Source: Micrococcus sp. (GTDB taxonomy: Bacteria; Actinomycetota; Actinomycetes; Actinomycetales; Micrococcaceae). From it: a stretch of 64,000 nt of DNA. Of this stretch, positions 1 to 8,921 are shown one piece after another. The position numbers and the translations under genes were made by a program. Below the pieces are notes generated by a model. It made no database searches. It saw only the letters and a list, made by a program, of their open reading frames with translations, and was not told the DNA's origin. Location: contig JASBVO010000006.1 in the NCBI GenBank assembly GCA_029961105.1, forward strand, positions 166,185 to 230,184, in the 5' to 3' direction. Numbering within the stretch: position 1 is the stretch's first letter; each line of letters starts with the position of its first letter.

Positions 1-510
1 GCGCAGCACCACGGTCTCGGCGGTCATCTCCCCCTCCGGCGCCGGCGCGGAGATCATGGCCTCCTCCACCTCACGGCGGATGGTCCCGCGGACCTTGGCC
101 AGGCGCTCCCGTTCCAGCTCCTCCGGCGTGCCGGGCTCCCAGGGGCGGACGGGAACCGGCGAGCCGGTGGAGTCCACGGCCACGTAGACCATGACGCACT
201 CCGTGCACACCACGGCCTTGCCGTTCTCGTCCCGGGTGTCCGGCAGGACCACCCGGGTCTGCACGTGGACCGAGGTCCGGCCCGTGTGGACCACGCGGGC
301 CTCGGCGATCACGCGCGTCTCCACGGGCACCGGGTTGGCGAAGTGCATGTTCCCCACGTAGGAGCCCACCACGTCCCTGCCCGACCAGCTGGCGGCGGCA
401 GCATAGGCCGTCTTGTCGATCCACGTCATCACGGTCCCGGCGTCGACGGCGCGGTCCGGGTGGTCATAGGCCTCGGCACGGAACTGGAGGGCGACGGAAC
501 TACGGGGCAT
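1..510 (-). CDS. Acyl-CoA thioesterase-like double-hotdog protein, 3' end outside window
   Basis: This reading frame is absent from the ORF track because it runs off the left edge. Read from the ATG at 510 it begins MPRSSVALQFRAEAYDHPD and contains the hotdog helix VDAGTVMTWIDKTAY, then YVGNMHFANPV. The last visible residues, TAETVVLR, match the point where the second hotdog domain begins in the divergent neighbour at 650 (TAEKVVLRF), so this is very probably a second two-domain protein. The family hydrolyses acyl-CoA thioesters in the cytosol; substrate unknown. A TAGTTT element lies just upstream of the ATG and no Shine-Dalgarno is seen, suggesting a leaderless start. The shadow ORFs at 71..424 and 429..662 are not genes. 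Confidence 0.85.
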   Translation of the reverse strand, partial: MPRSSVALQFRAEAYDHPDRAVDAGTVMTWIDKTAYAAAASWSGRDVVGSYVGNMHFANPVPVETRVIAEARVVHTGRTSVHVQTRVVLPDTRDENGKAVVCTECVMVYVAVDSTGSPVPVRPWEPGTPEELERERLAKVRGTIRREVEEAMISAPAPEGEMTAETVVLR

Positions 511-649
511 GAGTCGAAACTAGCATCAGTGACCCACGCCACGTGGACGCCATTCTCACCCAGCGGAATCTCTGTGCTGACGTGGAGGAACTGCCCGGGT
601 GGCGTACAGGTTCGGGGCGCGTGCCACCCCATCCGGCAGAATGGGCTCC

Positions 650-1651
650 ATGGAGACCGCACCGCAGCCCACCGCGGCCGAGCCCGCCCGCGAGCGCCGG
701 CACGAGGTGACCCTGCGCTTCCTGGCCGCCCCCATGGACCGAGGCCACGCCGGGACGGTGGACGCCGGCAGGGTGCTGGAGTGGATCGACAAGGCCGCCT
801 TCGCCGCGGCCACCGCCTGGTCCGGGTCCTACTGCGTGACCGCCTACGTGGGCAACATCCACTTCCACGACCCGGTACAGGTCGGGGAGATGGTGGAGGT
901 CACCGCCACCGTGCTGTACACCGGCCGGTCCTCGATGCACATCAACACCATGGTGCGCTCCGGCGACCCGAAGACCGGGCACCTGGAGGAACGGGCCCGC
1001 TGCCTGGTGATCTTCGTGGCCGTGGACGCCGCGGGCCACTCCACCGCGGTCCCGGAGTTCGTGCCGCGGACCCTGGAGCAGCAGCTCGCCCGGGACTACG
1101 CCGTCTCCCGCATCCCGGTCCGGGAGGAGATCGGCGCGGAGCTGAAGAAGCAGCAGTACACGGACGCCGGGACGGCCGAGAAGGTGGTCCTGCGCTTCCT
1201 GGCCGCGCCCACGGACGTCAACTGGGGCGGCAAGGTGCACGGCGGGATCGTCATGGAGTGGATCGACCAGGCCGCCTACCTGTGCTCCTCGCGCTACTGC
1301 GGGCGGGACACCGTGGCCGTGTTCTCCGGCGGGATCCGCTTCCTGCAGCCCCTGCACATCGGGGACCTGGTGGAGGTGGAGGCCCGGCTGATCTACACCG
1401 GGAACAAGGGCATGCACGTGGCCGTGGAGGTCCGCTCCGGGGACCCGAAGGGGGACCGGCTGCAGCTGACCACCAACTGCATCACCGTCATGGTGGCCCG
1501 CGACGACGAAGGCACCTCCGTTCCCGTCGAGCCCTGGGTGCCCGTCACCGAGGAGGACCGCCGGCTGTGGCAGCACGCCCGCGACCTGCTCATCATCCGC
1601 GGGCGGGCCCAGGGCAACCGCCTGCCCAACCACCTGCTGGAGGAACACTGA
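650..1651 (+). CDS. Acyl-CoA thioesterase, two hotdog domains
   Basis: Predicted cytosolic acyl-CoA hydrolase of 333 aa made of two hotdog domains, roughly residues 15-150 and 175-310. The second has the BACH/YciA-like helix NWGGKVHGGIVMEWIDQAAY. The first has the shorter AGTVDAGRVLEWIDKAAF and lacks the Asn, so the two halves probably differ in activity (inference). Each half carries a strand like YTGRSSMHI or YTGNKGMHV. ORF-track start 599 (GTG) is too early; ATG 650 follows an AGAAT element by a few bases and has no Shine-Dalgarno, matching the leaderless pattern seen here; ATG 641 is an alternative. It is divergent from a paralogue at 510 and its stop overlaps the next start (TGATG), so it forms an operon with the HEAT protein. 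Confidence 0.88.
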   Translation: METAPQPTAAEPARERRHEVTLRFLAAPMDRGHAGTVDAGRVLEWIDKAAFAAATAWSGSYCVTAYVGNIHFHDPVQVGEMVEVTATVLYTGRSSMHINTMVRSGDPKTGHLEERARCLVIFVAVDAAGHSTAVPEFVPRTLEQQLARDYAVSRIPVREEIGAELKKQQYTDAGTAEKVVLRFLAAPTDVNWGGKVHGGIVMEWIDQAAYLCSSRYCGRDTVAVFSGGIRFLQPLHIGDLVEVEARLIYTGNKGMHVAVEVRSGDPKGDRLQLTTNCITVMVARDDEGTSVPVEPWVPVTEEDRRLWQHARDLLIIRGRAQGNRLPNHLLEEH

Positions 1652-2259
1652 TGGACGAGGGCAACCGGAGCTTCTGGGACGTGCGCCTGCCGGCCACCGC
1701 CGACGACGGCGAGGCCGGGCTGGTGGCGGCGGCCCTCGAGCAGCTGGGCGGCAACCGACTGGCCGACTGGGCCGTGCGGCTGCTGACAGGACGGGCTCGT
1801 CCCGGCGACGACGGCGACCCGGACATCGCCCTGATCCGCGGGGAGGCGGCCGCCCTGGACCCTGAGCTCGCCCTGGACCCACACCTGTCCCGGTGGCTCG
1901 GTGCCCGCGTGCTGGTGCACCACTGGCATCCCCGGGCCGCCGACGCCGTGCGGGACGGCCTCGCCGATGACAGCGCGGCCGTGCGGCAGCTGTGCTGCCG
2001 GATCGTGGCCGTGCAGGGCTCCCCGGCCTTCGACGCCGCGGCCCGCACGGTCGAGCAGTTGCTGGCCGACCCGGAACCCCGGGTGCGCAGCGCAGCGGCC
2101 CTGGCGCTCGGCGAGGTGGGGGGCGAACACGCCGCGGGCCCCCTGCGGGGGCTGCTCATGGACCCCGACTCCGTGCTGGCCTCGGCCGCCGAGGAGGCCC
2201 TGGGCCGGCTGGCGCATCGGCATGCCCGCCCGGACCTGCGCGCCGACCCCGAGTACTGA
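1651..2259 (+). CDS. HEAT-repeat domain protein
   Basis: A 202-aa protein in the frame of the long ORF 265..2259; the ATG at 1651 overlaps the upstream stop by one base. The C-terminal half contains helical HEAT/PBS-lyase-type repeats such as DDSAAVRQLCCRIVAVQG, DPEPRVRSAAALALGEVGG and DPDSVLASAAEEALGRLAHR, separated by Asp-Pro/Asp-Ser turns. No signal peptide or membrane segment is visible, so it is probably a cytosolic binding or scaffold protein; no catalytic motif is present. Translational coupling to the thioesterase suggests a linked role, but what it binds cannot be read from sequence. Confidence 0.78.
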   Translation: MDEGNRSFWDVRLPATADDGEAGLVAAALEQLGGNRLADWAVRLLTGRARPGDDGDPDIALIRGEAAALDPELALDPHLSRWLGARVLVHHWHPRAADAVRDGLADDSAAVRQLCCRIVAVQGSPAFDAAARTVEQLLADPEPRVRSAAALALGEVGGEHAAGPLRGLLMDPDSVLASAAEEALGRLAHRHARPDLRADPEY

Positions 2260-2280
2260 TCCGGGCATCGCCGGGACGGG

Positions 2281-2334
2281 CCGTGCCCGCCCTGCTCCCG
2301 GGACCAGCCGTGCCCGCCCTGTTCCCGGGACTGG
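2281..2334. repeat. 27-bp tandem duplication between convergent genes
   Basis: Two adjacent 27-base units starting ccgtgcccgccctg differ at two positions. Each contains a near-palindrome around CCCGGG (ctgctcccgggaccag), so the transcript could fold from either strand. It lies between the stops of the HEAT protein and the oxidoreductase and may help termination; there is no T-tract. Confidence 0.75.
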
Positions 2335-2360
2335 CTGACCGCGGCGGCGCGCAGCATCCC

Positions 2361-3917
2361 CTACTCGACCCGGAACCGCACCTCGTGCCAACCGGTCGCC
2401 CCGTCCGGCGCGGGGGCCGCGCGCCCTGAGGTCTGCACCTCCCCGGTGCGGCTGACCGCCCGGACCCGCGCCGTGTGGTTCCCCGGCGCCCCCTCCCAGG
2501 CCAGGGACCATTGCCGCCAGGTGTCCACCGTGGCCTCGGCCGCCAGCGTGGCGTCCTGCCACGCCCCGTCATCGACCTGCACCTGGACCCGGTCGATGCC
2601 GATGCCCTGGGCCCAGGCGGTTCCGCCCAGCACGGTGGCACCGGCCGGCACCGTCGCGGCGCTCCGGGGAACGTCGATCCTCGAGGCCAGCTTGATCAGC
2701 CCGCGTTCGGACCAGCCACGTTCGGTCCAGTAGGCGGCCCGGTCCGCGAACCGGGTGACCTCCAGCTCCACCACCCACTTGGTGGCCGAGACGTAGCCGT
2801 ACAGCCCGGGCACCACCATCCGCACGGGGAAGCCGTGCTCCAGCGGCAGCGGCTCGCCGTTCATGCCGACCGCGAGCAGGGCATCGCGCCCGTCGGTCAG
2901 GGCCTCCAGCGGCGTGGAGGCGGTGAAGCCGTCGGCCGAGGTCGAGAGCACCATGTCGGCACCGGCCAGGGGCCGGGCCCGCCGCAGCAGCTCCCGCACC
3001 GGGTACCCCAGCCACTTGGCGTTGCCGGCCAGGTCCCCTCCCACCGGGTTGGACACGCACGTCAGGGTCACCCAGCATTCCTGCAGGTCCAGGTCCAGCA
3101 GTTCGGCGAAACCGACCGTGAACTCCTCCTCCACCATTCCGTGGACCCGCAGTTCCCAGTCGGAGGGGTCGATCTTCGGGACGGCCAGGGCCGTGTCGAT
3201 GCGGTAGAACTGCGCGTTCGGGGTGATGAAGGGGGGCATTCCGGGCACGTCGGCGCCGACTCCTGCGGGCAGGGCCGCGGCGGCTCGGCGGGCCCCGGGC
3301 AACCGGAGCGCCTCGCGGCTGGCGACGGCGGCGCGGCCCGCCGCGGTGAGGGCCCGGCCGCCGGCGGCCGCGACCACGGCGGCCGCGGTGGTCAGTCCGG
3401 CGGCGAACAGGAAGGCGCGCCGGGCGCTCCCGGATCCCGCCGTGGCCTCGCCGGCCCTCGGAGCCATCCGGTGGGCCAGCCCCACCAGCCACCGCAGCAC
3501 CGCGATGCCCACCACCGCACCGGCAGCGGTGGGCAGCGCATCGCCCCACGTGGTGCCGGGGCGGGACAGCACCGCCGCGCCCAGGAGCAGGGCGAGGACC
3601 GCGCAGAGCACGCACGCCAGGGCCAGCCGGCGCCGTGCCACCAGGCCCAGTGCGGCAGCCACCGCCAGCGCCACCACGGCCATCGAGACGACCAGCACCG
3701 GCTTGTCGGCCGTGCCGAAGGCGTCGATGGCGACGTCCTTCAGCCAGGCGGGAGTGACGTCGATGAACGCCGCCCCCACCGCCACCAGGGGCGAGGACAC
3801 CGGGGAGAACAGCACCGAGGAGATCTCCGCCACGCCGAACAGGACCGCGGCCGCTATGGCCCCGGACACGGCGAAGGGCCAGCCCCGGGCGGGGCTCGCC
3901 TGAGGACGCCTGGTCAT
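2361..3917 (-). CDS. Membrane-anchored molybdopterin oxidoreductase (sulfite oxidase family)
   Basis: A 518-aa protein. The first ~190 residues hold about four to five hydrophobic helices (e.g. WPFAVSGAIAAAVLFGVAEI, VLVVSMAVVALAVAAALGLV), then another hydrophobic stretch (AFLFAAGLTTAAAVVAAAGG) precedes the catalytic domain, which should face outside. The catalytic part has the sulfite-oxidase/YedY-type molybdenum-ligating Cys in CVSNPVGGDLAGNAKWLGYP and the motif HGFPVRMVVPGLYGYVSATKWV; the C-terminal ~100 residues resemble the immunoglobulin-like dimerisation domain (VPAGATVLGGTAWAQGIGI, GATGWHEVRFRVE). Start at 3917 is chosen because AGGAGAG lies upstream; the ORF-track start is 24 codons too early. 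The electron partner and physiological substrate are unknown. The gene is divergent from rlmC. Confidence 0.9.
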   Translation of the reverse strand: MTRRPQASPARGWPFAVSGAIAAAVLFGVAEISSVLFSPVSSPLVAVGAAFIDVTPAWLKDVAIDAFGTADKPVLVVSMAVVALAVAAALGLVARRRLALACVLCAVLALLLGAAVLSRPGTTWGDALPTAAGAVVGIAVLRWLVGLAHRMAPRAGEATAGSGSARRAFLFAAGLTTAAAVVAAAGGRALTAAGRAAVASREALRLPGARRAAAALPAGVGADVPGMPPFITPNAQFYRIDTALAVPKIDPSDWELRVHGMVEEEFTVGFAELLDLDLQECWVTLTCVSNPVGGDLAGNAKWLGYPVRELLRRARPLAGADMVLSTSADGFTASTPLEALTDGRDALLAVGMNGEPLPLEHGFPVRMVVPGLYGYVSATKWVVELEVTRFADRAAYWTERGWSERGLIKLASRIDVPRSAATVPAGATVLGGTAWAQGIGIDRVQVQVDDGAWQDATLAAEATVDTWRQWSLAWEGAPGNHTARVRAVSRTGEVQTSGRAAPAPDGATGWHEVRFRVE

Positions 3918-4048
3918 GGCAGTCTCTCCTCTGCCGGGCGGTGCTCCGGACCTGGACCCGCCGGTACCCGGACGGGCCACCGGGAACACCTGCTGGAGGC
4001 AATTCTAAGAACCTCCACGCGCACCGGAACCACTACTCTTTAAGCATC

Positions 4049-5254
4049 ATGCAGTGCCCCCACTTCGACGCCGGCGAGTGCCGTTCCTGTCCGCTGATGG
4101 GCGTCCCCTACGCCCGGCAACTGGCGGACAAGCAGGCCGGTGTGCGGGTCCTGCTGGACCCGGTGGCGGGGACCACGGCGCCGGACGGCACGGACCTCTG
4201 GCTGGACCCGGTCCCCTCGGCGGAGTCCGGATTCCGCAACAAGGCCAAGATGGTCGTCACTGGTACCGCGGCCCACCCGAGGCTGGGCATCCTGGACCCC
4301 CGCCAGCACCCCAGGCACCACGACGGCCGCGGGGTGGACCTGCGCGACTGCGGCCTCTACGAACCCGCCCTCGGCGCCGCCTTCCCGCACCTGGCCGATG
4401 TCATCACCGCCGCCGGGCTCACCCCCTACGACGTCGGTTCCCGCAGCGGTGAGCTCAAGCACGTCATCATCACCCTCTCCCCCGACGGCGGGCTGATGAT
4501 CCGCTTCGTGCTGCGTTCCACGGACCAGCTGCCGGCCCTGCGCCGTGCCGTGCCCGCGCTGCTGGCGGCCCTGCCGCACGCCGAGGTGGTCACCGCGAAC
4601 ATCCTCCCGCAGCACCAGGCGCTGCTCGAGGGCGAGGAGGAGATCCACCTGGCCGGGGACCAGACCCTGGCCATGCGCCTGAACGGCATCCCGCTGCACC
4701 TGCGCCCCCAGGGCTTCTTCCAGACCAACACGGCCGTCGCCGCCCGGCTCTACGCCGAGGCCTCCGCGTGGCTGGACGCCACGGACGCCGCCGGCGTCTG
4801 GGACCTGTACTGCGGAGTCGGCGGCTTCGCCTTCCAGCTCGCCGGGGTCCGGCACGACGGCGGCCCTCGGCCCGTGGGCGCCCCGCGGCAGGTGTGGGGC
4901 CTGGAGACCAGCGCGGACGCCGTCGCCGCGGCCCGGGTGACCGCCGGGGAGCTGGGGGTGCAGGACCGGGTGCGCTTCGCCGTCGGGGACGCCACGGACC
5001 CGGCGCACCGGCCGCCGGAGCTGCCGGACGCCGTCGTGGTCAATCCGCCGCGGCGGGGCATCGGCGCGGACCTGGCCGACTGGCTGGAGGGCTCCGGGAT
5101 CCCCCACGTGCTGTACTCCAGCTGCAACGCGACCACGCTGGCGAAGGACCTGGCGCGGATGCCCGGCTATGCCCCCGTCCGGGCCCGGCTGCTGGACATG
5201 TTCCCGCAGACGGGCCACTACGAGGTGCTCGTGCAGTTGCGGCGGCGGGACTGA
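4049..5254 (+). CDS. rlmC: 23S rRNA (uracil-C5)-methyltransferase RlmC-type
   Basis: SAM-dependent methyltransferase of 401 aa that forms 5-methyluridine in 23S rRNA (RlmC/RumB/RlmD family). The N-terminus has the iron-sulfur cysteines in MQCPHFDAGECRSCPLMG, so there is no TRAM domain before them, as in RlmC. The SAM site is DLYCGVGGFAFQLA, followed by VVVNPPRRGIG; the catalytic cysteine lies in YSSCNATTLAKDL. ATG 4049 is preferred over ORF-track 3941 because family homology begins at MQCPHF. A TACTCT element sits 9 nt upstream and no Shine-Dalgarno is visible, which fits a leaderless transcript. Whether the target is U747 or another uridine is inferred from the family only. Confidence 0.9.
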   Translation: MQCPHFDAGECRSCPLMGVPYARQLADKQAGVRVLLDPVAGTTAPDGTDLWLDPVPSAESGFRNKAKMVVTGTAAHPRLGILDPRQHPRHHDGRGVDLRDCGLYEPALGAAFPHLADVITAAGLTPYDVGSRSGELKHVIITLSPDGGLMIRFVLRSTDQLPALRRAVPALLAALPHAEVVTANILPQHQALLEGEEEIHLAGDQTLAMRLNGIPLHLRPQGFFQTNTAVAARLYAEASAWLDATDAAGVWDLYCGVGGFAFQLAGVRHDGGPRPVGAPRQVWGLETSADAVAAARVTAGELGVQDRVRFAVGDATDPAHRPPELPDAVVVNPPRRGIGADLADWLEGSGIPHVLYSSCNATTLAKDLARMPGYAPVRARLLDMFPQTGHYEVLVQLRRRD

Positions 5255-5410
5255 CCGCGCCCCGGAGCCCCGGTGATCCCGCCGCCGCTGAGGTCACCGG
5301 CCGTCCATGAAGCCGCAAGGTGCCGTGGCTAGCATGACCCCCGGGGCCCGCCCGGGCCGCCCATCCAGAACACGACTGTCCAAGGACCATCCGAGGAACA
5401 GGAAGGCTGC

Positions 5411-8400
5411 ATGCACCCCCTGACCAAGCCCGTCAGACTGACCGGGCCTGCCCGACGCCACACGCTCCGTCACTTCCGTGCCGTGATCTTCGACATGGAC
5501 GGCGTGGTCACGGACACCGCCGGAGTGCATGCCCAGGCGTGGAAGGACCTGTTCGACGCGTCGATCGGGGCGGTCGGGGCGCTGCCGCAGAATGCCGCCG
5601 CGGTGCAGGCCGACCCGGACCGCCTGCGCCCCTTCGACGCGGTGTCCGACTACCTCGCCTACGTGGACGGCAAGCCGCGCGAGGACGGCGTGCGCTCGTT
5701 CTTCGCCTCGCGGGGCCTCCTCGTCCCGGAGGCCGCCGAGGCCGTGGAGATCGCCGAGCACCCCGGCGCCCCGGCCGCCGAACCGGTCCCCGTGGCGCCC
5801 CTGGGAGAGCCGACGGCGTCGCCCGGGACGAACGGCCGGCTCACCGTGCAGGCGCTGGCGGCGAGGAAGCAGGGCTTCTTCGAGGACGTGCTGGCCCGGG
5901 ACGGCGTCACCGTGTTCCCGGAGGCACTGGAGCTGCTGACCAAGCTGCGCCACGAGGCGGTGCCCACCGCCCTGGTGACCTCCTCGCGCAATTCCCTGGC
6001 CGTGCTCAGCGCCGGGCACGTGCAGCGGATGTTCGACGTGGTGGTGGACGGCAACACCGCGATCGAGCGCGGCCTGCCCGGCAAGCCCGACCCGGCCATG
6101 TTCCTCGTCGCGGCCCAGGAGCTCGGCGTGGAGCCGGCCGACGCGATCGTGCTCGAGGACGCCGCCTCGGGCGTGCGGGCCGCCCGCGACGGCGGCTTCG
6201 GGCTGGTGGTCGGCGTCGACCGGGCGAAGGACCCGCTGCGCCTGAAGCGGGCCGGGGCGGACGTGGTGGTGGAGGACTACACCGAGCTGCAGCTCGCCCA
6301 GCGCACCACGCGGCCCTTCGACCCGGCCTGGGTGCTCGCCTACGACGACTTCGACCCGGCCGAGGAGGGCACCCGGGAGGCCCTGTGCACCCTGGCGAAC
6401 GGCTACTGGGGCACCCGTGGGTCCGTTCCCGGGACCACCGCCGGCCCCGTCCACTACCCGGGCACCTACCTGGCGGGCATCTTCAACCGCCTGGAGTCCA
6501 CGGTGCAGGGACGCACGGTGGAGACCGAGCACATGGTCAACTGCCCGGACTGGACGTACATGCGGGTCACGCTGCCCGGTGGGGACCAGTTGCTGCCGGG
6601 CAACCCGGACATGATCTCCTACCGCCAGGAGCTGGACCTGCGCCGGGGCCTGCTGACCCGTACCGCACGGTTCCGGGACCGGCACGGCCGGACCACCCGC
6701 GTGATGACCCGCCAGTTCCAGTCCTTCGCCGGCCACCACCTGGCCGCCATGGAGCTGACCGTGGAGGCCGAGGACTGGTCGGGCCACGCCACGGTCCGGT
6801 CCATGATCGACGGGCGGGTGGCCAACCAGAACGTGGCCGATGACCGCGAGCTGGCCTCCCACCACTGGGATCCGGTCCAGTCCCGCGAGCTGGACGGCGA
6901 GACCGTGCTGCTGGAGACCGTGACCAGCCAGTCCCGAATCCACGTGGCCATGGCCGCCCGCACCCGCTTCCAGTCCCCCGCGGACGCCGAGGAGCCGGTG
7001 CGGACCCCGGTGCAGCTGAGCGGGATGGTGGCCGGCCACGACATCGAGGTCGAGCTGGCCGCGGGCGTGCCCGTGATGCTCGAGAAGATCGTGGCGGCGG
7101 CCAACACCCACGACCACGCCGTCTCCACCGTGTGGCACAACGCGGCCAAGCGGATCGAGCGGACCGGGTCCTTCCGCCAGCTGCTGACCTACCACGAGGA
7201 GATGTGGGGCGTCAACTGGAGCCGCTTCGCCGTGAAGCTGGAGCCGATCCAGGAACAGCCCGAGCTGATGCCGGAGGCCTTCAGCGGGATGTACGGCTTC
7301 GTGGGCGCCAACCAGCGCCACCAACTGGCCCTGAACCTGCACACCTTCCACGTGCTGCAGACCTCCTTCGGCTCCCGCCGGGACCTCGACGCCGGGCTGG
7401 GCGCCCGGGGCCTGCACGGCGAGGGCTACCGCGGCCACATCTTCTGGGACGAGATCTTCGTCTACCCGATGCTCACCCTGCGCCGTCCCGAGCTGACCCG
7501 CGGGCTGCTGATGTACCGCTACCGGCGCCTGGGCGAGGCCCGGGCCAACGCCCGCGCCGAGGGCTACCGGGGGGCGATGTTCCCGTGGCAGTCCGGGTCG
7601 GACGGCCGCGAGGAGACGCCCCGGGAGCTGTGGAACCCGCGGTCCCGGATGTGGATGCCGGACAACTCGCACAACCAGCGCCACGTCTCCCTGGCCGTGG
7701 CGTACTCGGTCCTGCGCTACATCGAGGCCACGCGGGACCACACCTTCATCTCCGACTACGGGGCGGAGATGCTGGTGGAGATCAGCCGGTTCTTCGTCTC
7801 CATGGCCCATTACAACCCGCAACGGGACCGGTACGAGATCCACGGCGTGATGGGCCCGGACGAGTACCACGACGGCTACCCGGACACCCCCGGGTCCGGG
7901 CTGCGCAACAACGCCTACACCAACGTGCTGCTGTCCTGGGTGCTGTCCGAGACGGTCCGCCTGGTCCGGTGGCTCGACGGACTCGACGACCCGCTGACCG
8001 AGTGGCTGGACGTGTTCGAGGACGAGCTGGACCTGTGGGAGGAGATGAGCCTGAAGCTCCGGGTGCCCTTCCAGTCCGGCGGGGTGATGAGCCAGTTCGA
8101 CGGCTACGAGGACCTCGAGGAGTTCGACTGGGACCACTACCGGGGGAAGTACGGCAACATCGGCCGGCTGGACCTGATCCTGCAGGCGGAGGGCGACTCG
8201 ACCAACCGGTACAAGCTCTCCAAGCAGGCCGACGTGCTCATGCTCGCCTACCTGTTCTCCTCCGAGGAGCTCCAGGACATCCTCAACCGGATGGGCTACC
8301 ACTTCACCTCGGAGGACTTCTCCGCCACGGTGGAGTACTACCTGGCCCGCACCTCGCACGGCTCCACGCTGTCCCGGCTGGTGCACGGCTGGGTGGCGGC

Positions 8401-8854
8401 CCGCACGGACCGCTCCAGCTCCTGGCGCCTGTTCGAGGAGGCCCTGGAGGCGGACCTGTCCGACACCCAGGGCGGCACCACCCGGGAGGGCATCCACCTG
8501 GGCGCGATGGCGGGCACGGTGGACATGGTCATCCGCTGCTATGCCGGGGTGGAGACCCGATCGGACACCCTCTGGCTGCACCCGCTGCTGCCGCTGGAGG
8601 CCTCGGGCGTGCAGTTCACCATCCGCTACCGCAAGCAGCCGCTGAGCGTGCGCATCACCCAGTACTGCATCACGCTGGAGCTGCTGGAGGGCTCGGCCCG
8701 GCCGATCCACCTCAACGTGGAGGGCCGGGAGAAGACCATGCACCCGGGCGAGAAGTGGACCGTGCCGCTGCTGAACCGGCACCCCTCCCTGACCGCCTCG
8801 GTGGACCCGATGGCCTGCATCTCCCCCGACGCCAACCGCCTCGGCATCCTCTGA
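5411..8854 (+). CDS. Beta-phosphoglucomutase / GH65 disaccharide phosphorylase fusion
   Basis: A 1147-aa cytosolic fusion. Residues ~20-290 are a HAD phosphatase-fold beta-phosphoglucomutase: FDMDGVVTD (nucleophile Asp28, acid Asp30), TSSRNSLAV, GKPDPAMF and EDAASGVRAA. Residues ~300-1130 are glycoside hydrolase family 65 with FWDEIFVYPML, the general acid Glu818 in MGPDEYHDG, NNAYTN, and the phosphate-binding HGSTLSRLVHGW. Family logic: GH65 phosphorolyses an alpha-linked glucose disaccharide (trehalose, kojibiose or similar) to beta-glucose 1-phosphate, which the HAD half isomerises to glucose 6-phosphate, so both steps occur in one chain. AGGAAGG precedes the ATG, and TAGCAT at 5330 could be its -10. 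The linker specificity is not decidable from sequence. The 1513-aa antisense ORF is a shadow. Confidence 0.93.
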   Translation: MHPLTKPVRLTGPARRHTLRHFRAVIFDMDGVVTDTAGVHAQAWKDLFDASIGAVGALPQNAAAVQADPDRLRPFDAVSDYLAYVDGKPREDGVRSFFASRGLLVPEAAEAVEIAEHPGAPAAEPVPVAPLGEPTASPGTNGRLTVQALAARKQGFFEDVLARDGVTVFPEALELLTKLRHEAVPTALVTSSRNSLAVLSAGHVQRMFDVVVDGNTAIERGLPGKPDPAMFLVAAQELGVEPADAIVLEDAASGVRAARDGGFGLVVGVDRAKDPLRLKRAGADVVVEDYTELQLAQRTTRPFDPAWVLAYDDFDPAEEGTREALCTLANGYWGTRGSVPGTTAGPVHYPGTYLAGIFNRLESTVQGRTVETEHMVNCPDWTYMRVTLPGGDQLLPGNPDMISYRQELDLRRGLLTRTARFRDRHGRTTRVMTRQFQSFAGHHLAAMELTVEAEDWSGHATVRSMIDGRVANQNVADDRELASHHWDPVQSRELDGETVLLETVTSQSRIHVAMAARTRFQSPADAEEPVRTPVQLSGMVAGHDIEVELAAGVPVMLEKIVAAANTHDHAVSTVWHNAAKRIERTGSFRQLLTYHEEMWGVNWSRFAVKLEPIQEQPELMPEAFSGMYGFVGANQRHQLALNLHTFHVLQTSFGSRRDLDAGLGARGLHGEGYRGHIFWDEIFVYPMLTLRRPELTRGLLMYRYRRLGEARANARAEGYRGAMFPWQSGSDGREETPRELWNPRSRMWMPDNSHNQRHVSLAVAYSVLRYIEATRDHTFISDYGAEMLVEISRFFVSMAHYNPQRDRYEIHGVMGPDEYHDGYPDTPGSGLRNNAYTNVLLSWVLSETVRLVRWLDGLDDPLTEWLDVFEDELDLWEEMSLKLRVPFQSGGVMSQFDGYEDLEEFDWDHYRGKYGNIGRLDLILQAEGDSTNRYKLSKQADVLMLAYLFSSEELQDILNRMGYHFTSEDFSATVEYYLARTSHGSTLSRLVHGWVAARTDRSSSWRLFEEALEADLSDTQGGTTREGIHLGAMAGTVDMVIRCYAGVETRSDTLWLHPLLPLEASGVQFTIRYRKQPLSVRITQYCITLELLEGSARPIHLNVEGREKTMHPGEKWTVPLLNRHPSLTASVDPMACISPDANRLGIL

Positions 8855-8921
8855 CCGCGCTCGGTGGAGGCACGGGTCCCGCCCGTCCCCACCGCCGGGC
8901 CCCGCGTGCCAGAATCCAGCC

